From Chitinophaga solisilvae (GTDB taxonomy: Bacteria > Bacteroidota > Bacteroidia > Chitinophagales > Chitinophagaceae): DNA of 59,825 bases. The translations under genes and the position numbers were made by a program. The notes below the pieces were generated by a model that was not told the origin of the DNA, ran no database searches, and was given only the letters and a program-made list of their open reading frames with translations. Below, in pieces: positions 1-8,548 of the stretch. The stretch is from NCBI RefSeq assembly GCF_009928525.1, contig NZ_JAABOK010000027.1, positions 1-59,825 of the forward strand, read 5' to 3'. Numbering within the stretch: the stretch's first letter is position 1; each line of letters opens with the position of its first letter.

Positions 1-92
1 GAGATTTTTTGATTTACGGATTTTTTAAATGCAGCAAAGATCTTAGCGAAAATCTTTGCTGCATTTAAAAAATCCGTAAATCAAAAAATCTC
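1..92. repeat. Intergenic hairpin repeat copy 1 (class B-like), 41-bp perfect stem
   Basis: Positions 1-41 are the exact reverse complement of 52-92, leaving a 10-nt loop. The stem may continue beyond the left edge of the window. The inner part carries AAATGCAGCAAAGAT, a variant of the AATG plus GCAGCGGAGAT core seen in the copies at 52498 and 56608. A second, unpaired right-arm fragment (CTGCATT followed by AAATCTCAAATAA-type sequence) lies at about 105-145, just past the rseP stop codon. The element lies downstream of rseP. It has no clean T-tract, so it is not a standard terminator. Confidence 0.85.
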
Positions 93-148
93 AAAATCCG
101 AAAATCTCCCCTGCATTCTAAATCTCAAATAACTAAATAATTAAATAA

Positions 149-1495
149 TCAGAACCATTTACTAATGATGTTTCTCCAGAAATCCAGGCCGTTGGCGAAT
201 AACAGGAGGCCAAACAGGATGACCATACCTACGATCTGGGCGTATTCCAGGAATTTCTCGCTGGGTTTACGGCCGGTAACAATTTCGTAGAGGAGGAACA
301 GCACGTGGCCGCCATCCAGCGCCGGAATAGGCAGGATGTTCATAAAGGCCAGGATGATGGATAAAAATGCGGTCATCTCCCAGAACATCATCCAGTCCCA
401 GGATTCAGGGAACAGGTTACCGATGCTCATAAAGCCTCCCAGGGATTCGCTGACTTTCACTTCTTTGGAAACAAAGATCAACCGCAGCTGCTGTACGTAG
501 CTCACGAGTTTGTCGATACTCTTGGTGAAGCCCGCGGGGATAGCCTGCAGGAAGGTGTATGTTTTAACCTTGTAATCGAAGAATTTCTCCGGATCCTGGT
601 AGTAGATACCCAGTTTACCGGTTTCTGTCAGCTTTACAGGGATGTTGAGCGTATCTCCATTTCTGATGACGCCAACGGTGATATCCTGGTTTTTATGCCC
701 GCGGATTTCTTTGGCGAAGTCGGTAAAATAGGCTGCGGGCTTGTTATTCAGCGAGATGATCTGATCTCCTGGCTGGAACTTGCCGCTTTTTTCCGCTACA
801 GAACCCTTTTCAAATTTGTCTGCGTAATACGGGAAACGTACATAGGCAAAAGGTTCCTTCTGTTTGATGAGGCGGTTTACAAATCCCTGCGGGATATTGA
901 GATTCACCATTTCCCCGTTGCGGTCTACCTGAATGGTTTTGCCTTCATGCAGGATGATATCTGCAGGAATAGCGTTGAAACGTTCTATTTTGCGGTTGTC
1001 GACAGAAAGAATTTTATCGCCGTCGCGCAGACCGATGCTTTGTCCCAGGGAATCCACGGTAACGCCGTATTTCACGGCATCTGTAGGCAGGTATTTTTCG
1101 CCCCAGTACCATAACATCATGGCATAGATGAAAAATGCGAGCAGGATGTTGACGGTAACCCCGCCGATCATGATAATCAGGCGCTGCCAGGCCGGCTTGG
1201 CCCGGAATTCATAGGGCTGCGGCGGTTTCGCCATCTGCTCCTTGTCCATACTTTCATCTATCATACCGGATATTTTCACATATCCTCCCAGCGGTAACCA
1301 TCCGATACCGTATTCTGTTTCACCTTTCTTGAATTTGAAAAGAGAGAACCAGGGATCAAAGAACAAATAAAATTTTTCTACCCTGGTTTTGAAAAGCTTG
1401 GCAGGGATAAAATGGCCTAACTCGTGCAATACAACCAAAATAGAGAGAGACAGTAACAACTGCCCGGCTTTCACCAATATAACCTCTGTTGTCAT
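149..1495 (-). CDS. rseP: RseP-type site-2 zinc metalloprotease
   Basis: A 448-aa intramembrane zinc protease of the RIP/S2P family. Members cleave membrane-anchored anti-sigma factors or remnant signal peptides inside the inner membrane. The zinc motif HELGH is at residues 24-28 in the first membrane segment, and the third ligand lies in the LDGG motif at 393-396 near the C-terminus. Between them are a second hydrophobic segment (about 104-130) and PDZ-like regions (about 145-290). Length is normal for the family. The start is the ATG directly before the hydrophobic first helix. It lies 85 bp downstream of dxr on the same strand, and dxr-rseP is a common bacterial pairing, so co-transcription is likely. 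The anti-sigma substrate is not in the window. Confidence 0.95.
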   Translation of the reverse strand: MTTEVILVKAGQLLLSLSILVVLHELGHFIPAKLFKTRVEKFYLFFDPWFSLFKFKKGETEYGIGWLPLGGYVKISGMIDESMDKEQMAKPPQPYEFRAKPAWQRLIIMIGGVTVNILLAFFIYAMMLWYWGEKYLPTDAVKYGVTVDSLGQSIGLRDGDKILSVDNRKIERFNAIPADIILHEGKTIQVDRNGEMVNLNIPQGFVNRLIKQKEPFAYVRFPYYADKFEKGSVAEKSGKFQPGDQIISLNNKPAAYFTDFAKEIRGHKNQDITVGVIRNGDTLNIPVKLTETGKLGIYYQDPEKFFDYKVKTYTFLQAIPAGFTKSIDKLVSYVQQLRLIFVSKEVKVSESLGGFMSIGNLFPESWDWMMFWEMTAFLSIILAFMNILPIPALDGGHVLFLLYEIVTGRKPSEKFLEYAQIVGMVILFGLLLFANGLDFWRNIISKWF

Positions 1496-1580
1496 TTACT
1501 TTTTTTCTGCTTTAATCTGCCTAATATATCAGTTTTACTACATATTCCGGCAAAACCTTTTGTTAATTTTTAACGTCAGT

Positions 1581-2747
1581 TTATATAACTATAGAATTGA
1601 TAAGGGAAGCAGCATGTTCACGCGCGGCATTATCGCACTCGTAATAATCATGCAGCGTGGGGGTTTCAATAAACGGCACCTTCCCCATCGTTTCTTCAAT
1701 TACTTCTGTCATCTGCAGGAACCCGATCCTGTTTCGGAGGAACGCGTTCACGACTTCTTCGTTGGCTGCATTCATGACGCAGGCCGCATTACCGCCCTTC
1801 TGCATAGCCTCCATGGCGATGGCAAGGTTACGGAAAGTTTTGGTATCCGGCTGCTCAAAAGTGAGGGTCGGGTAATTCCTGAAGGAAAACCGCGGGAAAT
1901 CGTTGGCCAGACGGTCAGGATACCCCAGCGCATACTGAATGGGCAGCTTCATGTCGGGCAGGCCCATCTGCGCTTTCAGGGAGCCGTCTACAAACTGCAC
2001 CATGGAGTGGATGATAGACTGTGCGTGCACCACCACTTCAATCTGATCCGGATGCAGACCGAACAGCCAGCGGGCTTCGATCATTTCCAGCCCTTTGTTC
2101 ATCAGGGTGGCGGAGTCAATGGTGATTTTCGCGCCCATGCTCCAGTTAGGATGCTGCAGGGCGTGGTCCTTTTTCACGTTGATGAGGAAATTGGGTTTCT
2201 TGCCCAGGAACGGACCGCCGGAAGCAGTCAGAATCACTTTTTCCACCTTACTGAAAGGCTCTCCCAGCAGGCACTGGAAGATAGCGGAGTGTTCAGAGTC
2301 TACCGGGATGATAGGCACATTTTTACGGCGGGCGGTAGCCATGACAATGTCTCCGGCTACTACCAGCGTTTCCTTGTTGGCCAGTGCCACAGGGGTGCCC
2401 TGTTCGATGGCAGACAAGGTAGGGGCCAGACCGGCAAAGCCCATAATGGCCGCCAGCATCATATCAATAGAGCTCCAGGAAGCCACTTCCACCATGGCTT
2501 TGGCGCCGGCAAACACTTTGATGCCTTTGTCAAAAAGTATGTCCTTTACCTGTTTGTATTTATCCTCGTTGCCAATAACAACGGCATTAGGCTTGAATCT
2601 GAGGGCCTGTTCTATCAGCAGGTCAGCGTTCTGCTGCGCTGTCAGCACTTCCACACAAAATCTGTCAGGATGCGCTGCGATCACATCCAATGCCTGTATG
2701 CCAATGGATCCGGTAGACCCGAAGATGGCAATCTTTCGTTTATTCAT
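1581..2747 (-). CDS. dxr: 1-deoxy-D-xylulose-5-phosphate reductoisomerase
   Basis: A 388-aa cytosolic enzyme that converts DXP to 2-C-methyl-D-erythritol 4-phosphate with NADPH, the first committed step of the non-mevalonate isoprenoid pathway. The NADPH-binding motif GSTGSIG is at residues 10-16. The metal-binding acids are D150 and E152 in VDSEHSAIF, and E221/E224 in MNKGLEMIEA. Length is typical. It precedes rseP on the same strand with an 85-bp gap. The 91-bp spacer from the upstream GH3 gene has no clear terminator, so one long transcription unit is possible. Confidence 0.97.
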   Translation of the reverse strand: MNKRKIAIFGSTGSIGIQALDVIAAHPDRFCVEVLTAQQNADLLIEQALRFKPNAVVIGNEDKYKQVKDILFDKGIKVFAGAKAMVEVASWSSIDMMLAAIMGFAGLAPTLSAIEQGTPVALANKETLVVAGDIVMATARRKNVPIIPVDSEHSAIFQCLLGEPFSKVEKVILTASGGPFLGKKPNFLINVKKDHALQHPNWSMGAKITIDSATLMNKGLEMIEARWLFGLHPDQIEVVVHAQSIIHSMVQFVDGSLKAQMGLPDMKLPIQYALGYPDRLANDFPRFSFRNYPTLTFEQPDTKTFRNLAIAMEAMQKGGNAACVMNAANEEVVNAFLRNRIGFLQMTEVIEETMGKVPFIETPTLHDYYECDNAAREHAASLINSIVI

Positions 2748-2838
2748 TACAGTGATTTACTTTTTTCTTCAGTTAACAAAAATGAACTTCCTGGCTGTAG
2801 CCTGCCGGCTTGCAGCTGTGGCTGTTTTTCAATTACTA

Positions 2839-4335
2839 TTACTGTAAATACGGTGTCAGGTCATTGGCCAGCTTCCTGTCATTGCTCAGACGGGGTACCT
2901 TGTTCTGCCCGCCCAGTTTTCCAATAGCTTTCATATAGTCGATAAACCCTTGCTTGCGTACAGTCCTTATTTTCAGGGGTTGTAATATATTTCCTGTTAA
3001 AAGATCATCGTAATAAATATTCTTGCGGCGCATGTTCTCATCTACCTTCCGGGCAAAAGCCTCCAGGTTTTCCGGCATATTTTCAAACTCTACAAACCAT
3101 TCGTGGAAAGGCAGTTCGCCGTTGGTCTGCACCATTGGCGCCACAGTAAATTCCGTGATCTGCACATTCTCTTCCTTTGCGGCTTTCATCAGGCTGTATT
3201 CTACTTCCTCCCCGATAACGTGCTCGCCGAAGGCGGAGATGAAATGCTTGATCCTGCCGGTCACCAGCAAACGATAGGGATTGGTGGATATAAACTTGAC
3301 GGTATCGCCCAGGTTATAGCCCCACAGTCCGGCGTTATTGTTGATGATCATAGCGTAATTTACGCCTGTTTGCACATCTTTCAGTGATAAACGGGTAGGA
3401 TTTTCGTTGAAAATTTCCTGCGCAGGGATAAATTCATAGAAGATGCCCGAGTTGGTATTAAGTAACAGGCCTTCCTGCTCCTGGGAGTCCTGGAAGGCGA
3501 AAAATCCTTCTGATGCCGGGAATGTTTCCACGGTATGTATCGGATGCCCTATAGAAGCCATCAGTTTGGCCCGGTACGGCTCAAAGTTAACGCCGCCGTA
3601 TACCATCACATCAAAATTCTTGAATATCTCCCTGATGTGTTTGCCGTTGGTGCGTTCCATCAGTCTGTCGAAATACATCTGCACCCATGGCGGTATGCCG
3701 CTGATGAGGGTCATATCCTGATTGATGGTTTCTTCCACTATTCTGTCCAGCTTGGTTTCCCAGTCTTCGATACAGTTGGTTTCGTAGGCCGGAAGCTGGT
3801 TGGTACGCAGGTAGCGGGGAATATGGTGATTCACGATACCGCTGAGGCGGCCGGTAGGGATACCGCCTACTCTTTCCAGTTCGGGGGAACCGGAAAGGAA
3901 GATCATTTTTCCGTCAGCAAAAGCGGTATTGCCGGTTTCTCCCATATAGTTCAGCAACGCATTACGGGCAGTGTCTATATGATTGGAGATAGAATCTTTA
4001 GAGATAGGGATATATTTTACACCGCTGGTAGTACCGGAAGTTTTGGCCAGGTAAATCGGCTGTCCTTTCCAGAGTACGTTCTGTTTTCCTTCTTTGATGC
4101 GTTCAATGTAGGGTTTAAACTGTTCATAATCGCGGATAGGTACCGCCTGCCTGAATTCTTCGTGCGTACGTACAGCGTCCAGTTTATGATCTGCCCCGAA
4201 TTCCGTCTTTTTGCCTGTCTTTATCAGCTCCTCCAGGATAGCATCCTGGTCTTCCACCGCCCTGAGCATCTCCTTCTTTATCTTATTATGAACGATAGAA
4301 GCAAATGGTTTGGCTAGCAGTGATTTAAACTTCAT
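2839..4335 (-). CDS. GH3-family acyl-adenylating enzyme
   Basis: A 498-aa protein of the GH3 superfamily (ANL-type adenylating enzymes). Plant members conjugate amino acids to auxin or jasmonate. Bacterial members are common in Bacteroidota, with mostly unknown substrates. The nucleotide-binding signature TSGTTSG is at residues 99-105, followed by VKYIPIS. A second conserved block, ETFPASEGFFAF, and a third, NNNAGLWGYNLGDTVKF, match the ATP/adenylate-binding motifs of the family. There is no signal peptide, so it is cytosolic. It is the first gene of the minus-strand run GH3-dxr-rseP. The reaction (acyl-AMP formation, perhaps amide ligation) is inferred from the family; the substrate cannot be read from sequence. 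Confidence 0.88.
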   Translation of the reverse strand: MKFKSLLAKPFASIVHNKIKKEMLRAVEDQDAILEELIKTGKKTEFGADHKLDAVRTHEEFRQAVPIRDYEQFKPYIERIKEGKQNVLWKGQPIYLAKTSGTTSGVKYIPISKDSISNHIDTARNALLNYMGETGNTAFADGKMIFLSGSPELERVGGIPTGRLSGIVNHHIPRYLRTNQLPAYETNCIEDWETKLDRIVEETINQDMTLISGIPPWVQMYFDRLMERTNGKHIREIFKNFDVMVYGGVNFEPYRAKLMASIGHPIHTVETFPASEGFFAFQDSQEQEGLLLNTNSGIFYEFIPAQEIFNENPTRLSLKDVQTGVNYAMIINNNAGLWGYNLGDTVKFISTNPYRLLVTGRIKHFISAFGEHVIGEEVEYSLMKAAKEENVQITEFTVAPMVQTNGELPFHEWFVEFENMPENLEAFARKVDENMRRKNIYYDDLLTGNILQPLKIRTVRKQGFIDYMKAIGKLGGQNKVPRLSNDRKLANDLTPYLQ

Positions 4336-4744
4336 GCCCTTTATTTTATGATTGAGAGTACTTTTTTTCTGACATGCGGATGCCGGTATTCAGTTGTCAT
4401 AGTTACGGTAAAAGAATTTAACCGGCTACACCATCCATCAAAAATGCCTGCATTCCTATTAACGCGTAAACGACAAAAGTATACAAAAATGCGTTGGATT
4501 GTACAGTAATTTAACAGTTTTTAGGGCTTTATTATATAATATAAACGGGGGATGCCTGACAGCACGCTGCACCACATAAAATGTTAAAAAAATATAAAAT
4601 TCAGGAAAGTACGTATCTTTGAAAAGATTAAGTTTATTTCCTGCCTATAGTATATATTTACATATATGAATTAAAAAAAGCAGGAAATCTTTGTTCAATT
4701 GGAAAACAATTGATACTTTTGCGGAAATTATATTTTGGATAATT
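4336..4744. other. 409-bp AT-rich divergent intergenic region
   Basis: This region separates the GH3 gene (-) from rplU (+) and contains no credible ORF. It holds promoter-like sequences for both directions. On the minus strand, TACTTTTG is at 4481-4474 (plus-strand CAAAAGTA). On the plus strand there is TATCTTTG at 4614-4621 and the stronger element at 4690-4721, which is listed separately. No hairpin-family repeat occurs here. Confidence 0.6.
4690..4721 (+). promoter_or_regulatory. rplU promoter, TTTG-N20-TAnnTTTG
   Basis: TTTG at 4690-4693 is followed after exactly 20 nt by TACTTTTG at 4714-4721. This fits the Bacteroidota housekeeping promoter (-33 TTTG, -7 TAnnTTTG). Transcription would start about 5 nt further on, giving a short leader before the ATG at 4745 and excluding a longer reading of rplU that would begin at 4691. 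Confidence 0.75.
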
Positions 4745-5047
4745 ATGTTTGCAGTTGTAAAAATCGCAGGTCAGCAATTTAAAGTACAAAAAGACCAGGA
4801 AATATTTGTACAGCAGTTACAGGGAAATATTGGAGACAAAGTGGAGTTTTCCGATGTACTGTTGACAGATAACGCCGGTGCGCTGACCGTAGGCACTGAT
4901 GTAAAATCAGTAGTAAAAGCAGAGATCCTGGGTCATGTTCAGGGTGAAAAAGTAATCGCTTTCAAAATGAAGAGAAGAAAAGGCTTCAGAAAGAAAATCG
5001 GTCACCGCACCCATTTTACAAAGATCAAGATCAATGAAATAGCTTAA
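4745..5047 (+). CDS. rplU: 50S ribosomal protein L21
   Basis: A 100-aa ribosomal protein L21, which binds 23S rRNA in the large subunit. The N-terminus MFAVVKIAGQQFKVQ and the basic C-terminal part KMKRRKGFRKKIGHR are diagnostic. The frame remains open upstream to a TTG at 4691, but that start would fall on the promoter and add 18 non-homologous residues, so the ATG at 4745 is chosen. rpmA follows after 52 bp, the usual rplU-rpmA pair. Confidence 0.97.
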   Translation: MFAVVKIAGQQFKVQKDQEIFVQQLQGNIGDKVEFSDVLLTDNAGALTVGTDVKSVVKAEILGHVQGEKVIAFKMKRRKGFRKKIGHRTHFTKIKINEIA

Positions 5048-5099
5048 TATTTTAAGCTAGGTTAACTTATTTAGATAAAGTTTTTAAAGTAATTATACA

Positions 5100-5378
5100 A
5101 TGGCACATAAAAAAGGTGAAGGTAGTGTAAAGAATGGCCGCGACTCCCACAGCAAAAGGCTGGGAGTAAAAATCTTCGGTGGTCAACCTGCTGTTTCTGG
5201 TAACATCATCGTTCGTCAGAGAGGCACAGTTTATCATCCCGGTCAGAATGTAGGCGTTGGAAAAGATTTTACGCTTTTCGCAGTTGCTGACGGTGTGGTT
5301 GAATTCAGAAAAGGCCGTGAGAACAAAACTTACGTTTCCGTTAAAGCATTTGACACCACTGCTCAGGCAGAAGCCTAA
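5100..5378 (+). CDS. rpmA: 50S ribosomal protein L27
   Basis: A 92-aa ribosomal protein L27, whose N-terminal tail reaches toward the peptidyl-transferase centre. MAHKKGEGSVKNGRDS at the N-terminus and GNIIVRQRGTVYHPG in the middle are family signatures. The protein starts directly with MAHKK, without the cleavable extension found in Firmicutes. It is co-directional with rplU (52-bp gap), and the histone-like gene follows after 64 bp. Confidence 0.98.
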   Translation: MAHKKGEGSVKNGRDSHSKRLGVKIFGGQPAVSGNIIVRQRGTVYHPGQNVGVGKDFTLFAVADGVVEFRKGRENKTYVSVKAFDTTAQAEA

Positions 5379-5442
5379 TCAGTGTTAGCCATAAAGTTTT
5401 TTTATACCCAATATTTTTTTACTAACCCAAATTCAAAAAACA

Positions 5443-5800
5443 ATGGCAACAATTAAAAAAGCGGCTGCTAAAAAAGCTGCGCCTAAAAAGAAAGCTGCTG
5501 CTAAGAAAGCTGCTCCTAAAAAGAAAGCTGCTGCTAAAAAAGCCGCTCCTAAAAAGAAAGCTGCTGCTAAGAAAGCTGCGCCTAAAAAGAAAGCTGCGCC
5601 TAAAAAGAAAGCTGCTGCTAAGAAAGCTGCGCCTAAAAAGAAAGTTGCTGCTAAAAAACCAGCTGCTCCTAAAAAGAAAGCCGCTGCTAAGAAAGCTGCT
5701 CCTAAAAAGAAAGCTGCTGCTAAGAAAGCTGCTCCTAAAAAGAAAGCCGCTGCTAAAAAACCAGCTGCTAAAAAACCAGCTGCCAAGAAGAAAGCGCCTG
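5443..5800 (+). repeat. In-gene 33-bp tandem repeat encoding KKKAAAKKAAP
   Basis: The coding sequence is a tandem array of about 33-bp units dominated by AAAAAGAAAGCTGCTGCT and AAGAAAGCTGCTCCT. Differences are mostly synonymous (GCT/GCG/GCC). One unit is shortened around 5590-5610 and there is a proline variant near 5655. Confidence 0.8.
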
Positions 5801-5850
5801 CTAAAAAAGCACCAGCTGCTCCTTCTACTCCTGCAGCTCCGGCAAACTAA
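5443..5850 (+). CDS. Lys/Ala/Pro-rich histone H1-like DNA-binding protein
   Basis: A 135-aa low-complexity protein, almost entirely K, A and P. From residue 5 it is built from repeats of the 11-residue unit KKKAAAKKAAP (about eight copies, some shortened or with V or P changes), ending in a short neutral tail APSTPAAPAN. Composition resembles eukaryotic histone H1 C-terminal tails and bacterial AlgP/HctB-like nucleoid proteins. A DNA- or RNA-compacting role is inferred from charge alone. Codons for the repeats are nearly identical, so the 33-bp DNA repeat probably changes copy number by slippage. It follows rplU-rpmA on the same strand and ends at a good terminator. Confidence 0.85.
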   Translation: MATIKKAAAKKAAPKKKAAAKKAAPKKKAAAKKAAPKKKAAAKKAAPKKKAAPKKKAAAKKAAPKKKVAAKKPAAPKKKAAAKKAAPKKKAAAKKAAPKKKAAAKKPAAKKPAAKKKAPAKKAPAAPSTPAAPAN

Positions 5851-5880
5851 GATCGGAATTACAAAATGTAGTTATAAGAA

Positions 5881-5906
5881 CCCAGGTAGTAATACCTGGG
5901 TTTTTT
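5881..5906 (+). terminator. Rho-independent terminator after the H1-like gene
   Basis: An 8-bp perfect stem (CCCAGGTA at 5881-5888 with TACCTGGG at 5893-5900), a 4-nt loop and six T residues. It ends the rplU-rpmA-H1-like transcript. Confidence 0.9.
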
Positions 5907-5924
5907 CGTTTTAAGCATACACTT

Positions 5925-6076
5925 CAGGAAATTACGAATTGCGAATTGCGAATTACGAATGTTGAGCGAAGATGAAAGCGAAGAAATAAATTCTTGATTC
6001 GCTTTCATCTTCGCTCAACATTCGTAATTCGCAATTCGTAATTTGTAATTCCTGTATAACTCGTAATTCGTAATTT
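5925..6076. repeat. Intergenic hairpin repeat copy 2 (class A)
   Basis: Left arm from 5925, right arm ending about 6054, with extra tail units to 6076. The outer stem is made of GAATTAC/GAATTGC 7-mers. The core is AATG-TTG-AGCGAAGATGAAAGCGAA, mirrored on the right as TTCGCT..ATCTTCGCT. The right tail ends only 6 nt before the polX ATG, so the repeat lies in or at the edge of the polX leader. It is separated from the preceding gene by its own terminator. Confidence 0.85.
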
Positions 6077-6082
6077 TATCCC

Positions 6083-7765
6083 ATGGATAACTATTCAATA
6101 GCCGATAACTTCTCCCTGCTGTCCAAACTCATGGATATTCACGGAGAAAACAGTTTTAAAGCCAAATCCTTTGCCTCCGCGGCATTTACGATAGAAAAAT
6201 TACCCGCACAGCTGAAAGATACTTCCCGTGACGAAATCTTTAAGATCAAAGGAATCGGTGAATCTACCGGTAAAAGTATTCTCGAAATGCTGGATACCGG
6301 CAACTTCGGACTGCTCGACAATTACCTGCAGATCACCCCGCAGGGTATCCTGGAAATGATGAAGATCAAAGGACTGGGACCTAAAAAAATTGCAACTATC
6401 TGGAAAGAACTGGAAGTGGAATCTATGGGAGAGCTGCTATATGCCTGTAATGAAAACCGCCTGCTGCTCCTCAAGGGATTCGGTGAAAAAACACAGGAAA
6501 ACGTACGCCAGAATATAGAATTCTATCTATCCAACAGAAACAGGTTCCTCTACGCAGAAGCGGAAGAAACGGCCAACATCCTGCTCCGGCAGCTGCAGGA
6601 ACTGCTGTCGCCTGCTCCAGTAGCCATTACCGGCGCTTTCCGCCGCCAGGCTATCATCATAGATGAGCTGGAATTCATCGCGGCTATACCCACAGCCACC
6701 CTGCAGGAAAAGATCGCAGCCCTGCCCGGATTCACTCACTCCGCTACCAACGATACACACCTCGTATGGAAATACCAGGAGAAATACAACGTGATCCTGC
6801 ACAGCTGCGACTCCGCAGACTTCCACAGTAAACTCTTTACCACTACCGGTGCACCGGCATTCATAGATAAATTCAACGCCGGCGGCGGCGCTGCCCATAT
6901 CAGGGGCGCTGCCAGCGAAGAAGCTATTTTCAGTAACGCCGGCATGGCATTCATCCCGCCCTGCCTGCGGGAAGGAGGAAATGAAATTGAACTGGCACGC
7001 TCACAGCAACTGCCGGCACTCATCAACGCCAGCGATATCAAAGGTATCATCCACTCCCACAGCCAGTGGAGCGATGGCCTCTATACCCTGGAAGAAATGG
7101 CTACCGCCGCCAGGGATCAGGGGTACGAATACCTCGTTATCAGCGATCACTCCCGCTCCGCTTTCTATGCCAACGGTCTGAGTATTGAAAGAGTTATCGC
7201 CCAGCAGGAACAGATAGATGAACTCAACAGACAACTGGCTCCTTTCCGCATTTTTAAAAGTATAGAAGCCGATATTCTCAACGATGGTACGCTCGACTAT
7301 CCGGATGAGATACTCGCCGGATTCGACCTCGTAATTGCGTCTGTACATTCCAATCTGAAAATGACGGAAGAGAAAGCAATGGCCCGCGTACTGAAAGCCA
7401 TCGAGAACCCGTATACGACAATACTGGGACATATGACCGGCCGCCTGCTGCTTAGCCGTAACGGCTATCCGCTGGATCATAAAGCCATTATCGACGCCTG
7501 CGCTGCCAACCAGGTAGTGATTGAACTCAACGCACATCCCCGCCGGCTGGATATAGACTGGACCTGGCTGCCCTATGCGCTGGAAAAAAAGGTGCTCATC
7601 TCCATTGACCCCGATGCCCACAGCATTCAAGGATATCACGATGTGCACTACGGTACCCTGGCTGCTCAGAAAGGCGGCGTAACAAAAGCAAACAATCTTA
7701 GCAGTTACAGTGTTGACATGCTCAGTAATTACCTGACGGAGCGCCGCAAACTAAAAAATATCTGA
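6083..7765 (+). CDS. polX: PolX-type protein: HhH plus degenerate Pol beta domain plus PHP phosphoesterase
   Basis: A 560-aa cytosolic protein with the bacterial PolX layout: helix-hairpin-helix motifs (about 52-66, 93-110, 129-146), a Pol beta-like nucleotidyltransferase region (about 180-265) and a C-terminal PHP domain (about 318-550). The PHP metal ligands look intact: H324, H326, D331, D355-H356, E395, H422, H450, D511 and H513. The polymerase signature is eroded. The usual GS-x-RR becomes GAFRR (184-188), the two catalytic Asp residues of the DxD motif align with Glu (DELEFI, 194-199), and the third Asp aligns with Ile in YNVILH. I infer a nuclease or phosphoesterase acting on DNA ends, with little or no polymerase activity. 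The prsW-like gene starts 2 nt after the stop, so the two are co-transcribed. Confidence 0.88.
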   Translation: MDNYSIADNFSLLSKLMDIHGENSFKAKSFASAAFTIEKLPAQLKDTSRDEIFKIKGIGESTGKSILEMLDTGNFGLLDNYLQITPQGILEMMKIKGLGPKKIATIWKELEVESMGELLYACNENRLLLLKGFGEKTQENVRQNIEFYLSNRNRFLYAEAEETANILLRQLQELLSPAPVAITGAFRRQAIIIDELEFIAAIPTATLQEKIAALPGFTHSATNDTHLVWKYQEKYNVILHSCDSADFHSKLFTTTGAPAFIDKFNAGGGAAHIRGAASEEAIFSNAGMAFIPPCLREGGNEIELARSQQLPALINASDIKGIIHSHSQWSDGLYTLEEMATAARDQGYEYLVISDHSRSAFYANGLSIERVIAQQEQIDELNRQLAPFRIFKSIEADILNDGTLDYPDEILAGFDLVIASVHSNLKMTEEKAMARVLKAIENPYTTILGHMTGRLLLSRNGYPLDHKAIIDACAANQVVIELNAHPRRLDIDWTWLPYALEKKVLISIDPDAHSIQGYHDVHYGTLAAQKGGVTKANNLSSYSVDMLSNYLTERRKLKNI

Positions 7766-7767
7766 CC

Positions 7768-8448
7768 ATGATGCTGCTGGCCCTTGCCATTGCCCCCGGC
7801 CTTGCTATATGCCTGTTCATATACGCCCTGGATAAATACGACCGCGAACCTGTAGGGTTACTGCTGAAGTGCTTTATCCTGGGCATGCTGTGCGTGGTGC
7901 TGCCACTGGTACTGCAAGCCCTGGCGCTTGTTTTCGGATTACAGGAAACCAATGCCCGCCTGATCGATACCGCTATCTTCGCCTATGGCGTGGTTGGTCT
8001 GTCGGAAGAACTGGCCAAATTCCTGGTACTCCGCCTCTACGCCTATCGCAAAAAGGAATTCAATGAGCCACTGGACGGGATTGTATATGCCGTTATGATC
8101 GGAATGGGGTTTGCCACCCTGGAAAACATTGCCTATGTAAGCCGCTACGGCTTCGGCACCGGCGTTGCACGCATGTTCCTGTCTGTACCGGCACACGCTA
8201 CTTTCGCCATCCTGATGGGGTACTACGCCGGCCTGGCCAAATTCATCCCGGCACAACGGAACTCACTGATGCTCCGTTCCCTGCTCATCGCCGTGTTCTT
8301 TCACGGCACCTTCGATTTTTTCCTGTTCACAGGTAATAATATCCTGGTACTAGGCGCTTCCGTTATAACGCTTATCATCGCGGCCCGGCTATCCATAAAG
8401 GCTATACGAAAAGATGTGGCGATTTCCAGAAGGGTGTTTGACCGCTGA
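7768..8448 (+). CDS. PrsW-family intramembrane protease
   Basis: A 226-aa multi-pass membrane protein of the PrsW family (CPBP-like glutamic or metal-type membrane proteases; B. subtilis PrsW cleaves anti-sigma RsiW). The family motifs are all present: EELAK at 80-84, ATLENIAY around 116-123, H143 in PAHATFAIL, and HGTFDF around 179-184. About seven hydrophobic helices can be seen. It begins 2 nt after the polX stop, which implies translational coupling. The substrate is unknown and no anti-sigma gene is adjacent. Assignment to the family is firm, while the proteolytic role is by analogy. Confidence 0.88.
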   Translation: MMLLALAIAPGLAICLFIYALDKYDREPVGLLLKCFILGMLCVVLPLVLQALALVFGLQETNARLIDTAIFAYGVVGLSEELAKFLVLRLYAYRKKEFNEPLDGIVYAVMIGMGFATLENIAYVSRYGFGTGVARMFLSVPAHATFAILMGYYAGLAKFIPAQRNSLMLRSLLIAVFFHGTFDFFLFTGNNILVLGASVITLIIAARLSIKAIRKDVAISRRVFDR

Positions 8449-8481
8449 TAAACTTCTCACGGAAAGCTGACGATGAAAGAT

Positions 8482-8489
8482 TATCTTTG
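8482..8489 (+). promoter_or_regulatory. Possible -7 element for the DsbA-family gene
   Basis: TATCTTTG matches TAnnTTTG and lies 59 nt upstream of the start at 8549. A matching -33 TTTG is not evident, so this is tentative. Confidence 0.4.
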
Positions 8490-8548
8490 TGCGCTAGCCC
8501 TCCATTCCAACTTACGAATGCTAAAGTCAGACAGCTAATAATGCGTTT

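Noticed and set aside
1389..2927. Long plus-strand ORF opposite dxr
   Set aside because: It runs antisense to the well-supported dxr gene, has no recognisable domain and spans intergenic sequence, so it is a shadow frame.
4691..4744. N-terminal extension of rplU
   Set aside because: The upstream TTG start overlaps a full consensus promoter and adds residues not found in L21.
5433..5786. 117-aa Ala/Phe/Leu-rich ORF on the minus strand
   Set aside because: It is the reverse complement of the Lys/Ala repeat gene and its repetitive GAAFLAAAFFL pattern is a by-product of that repeat.
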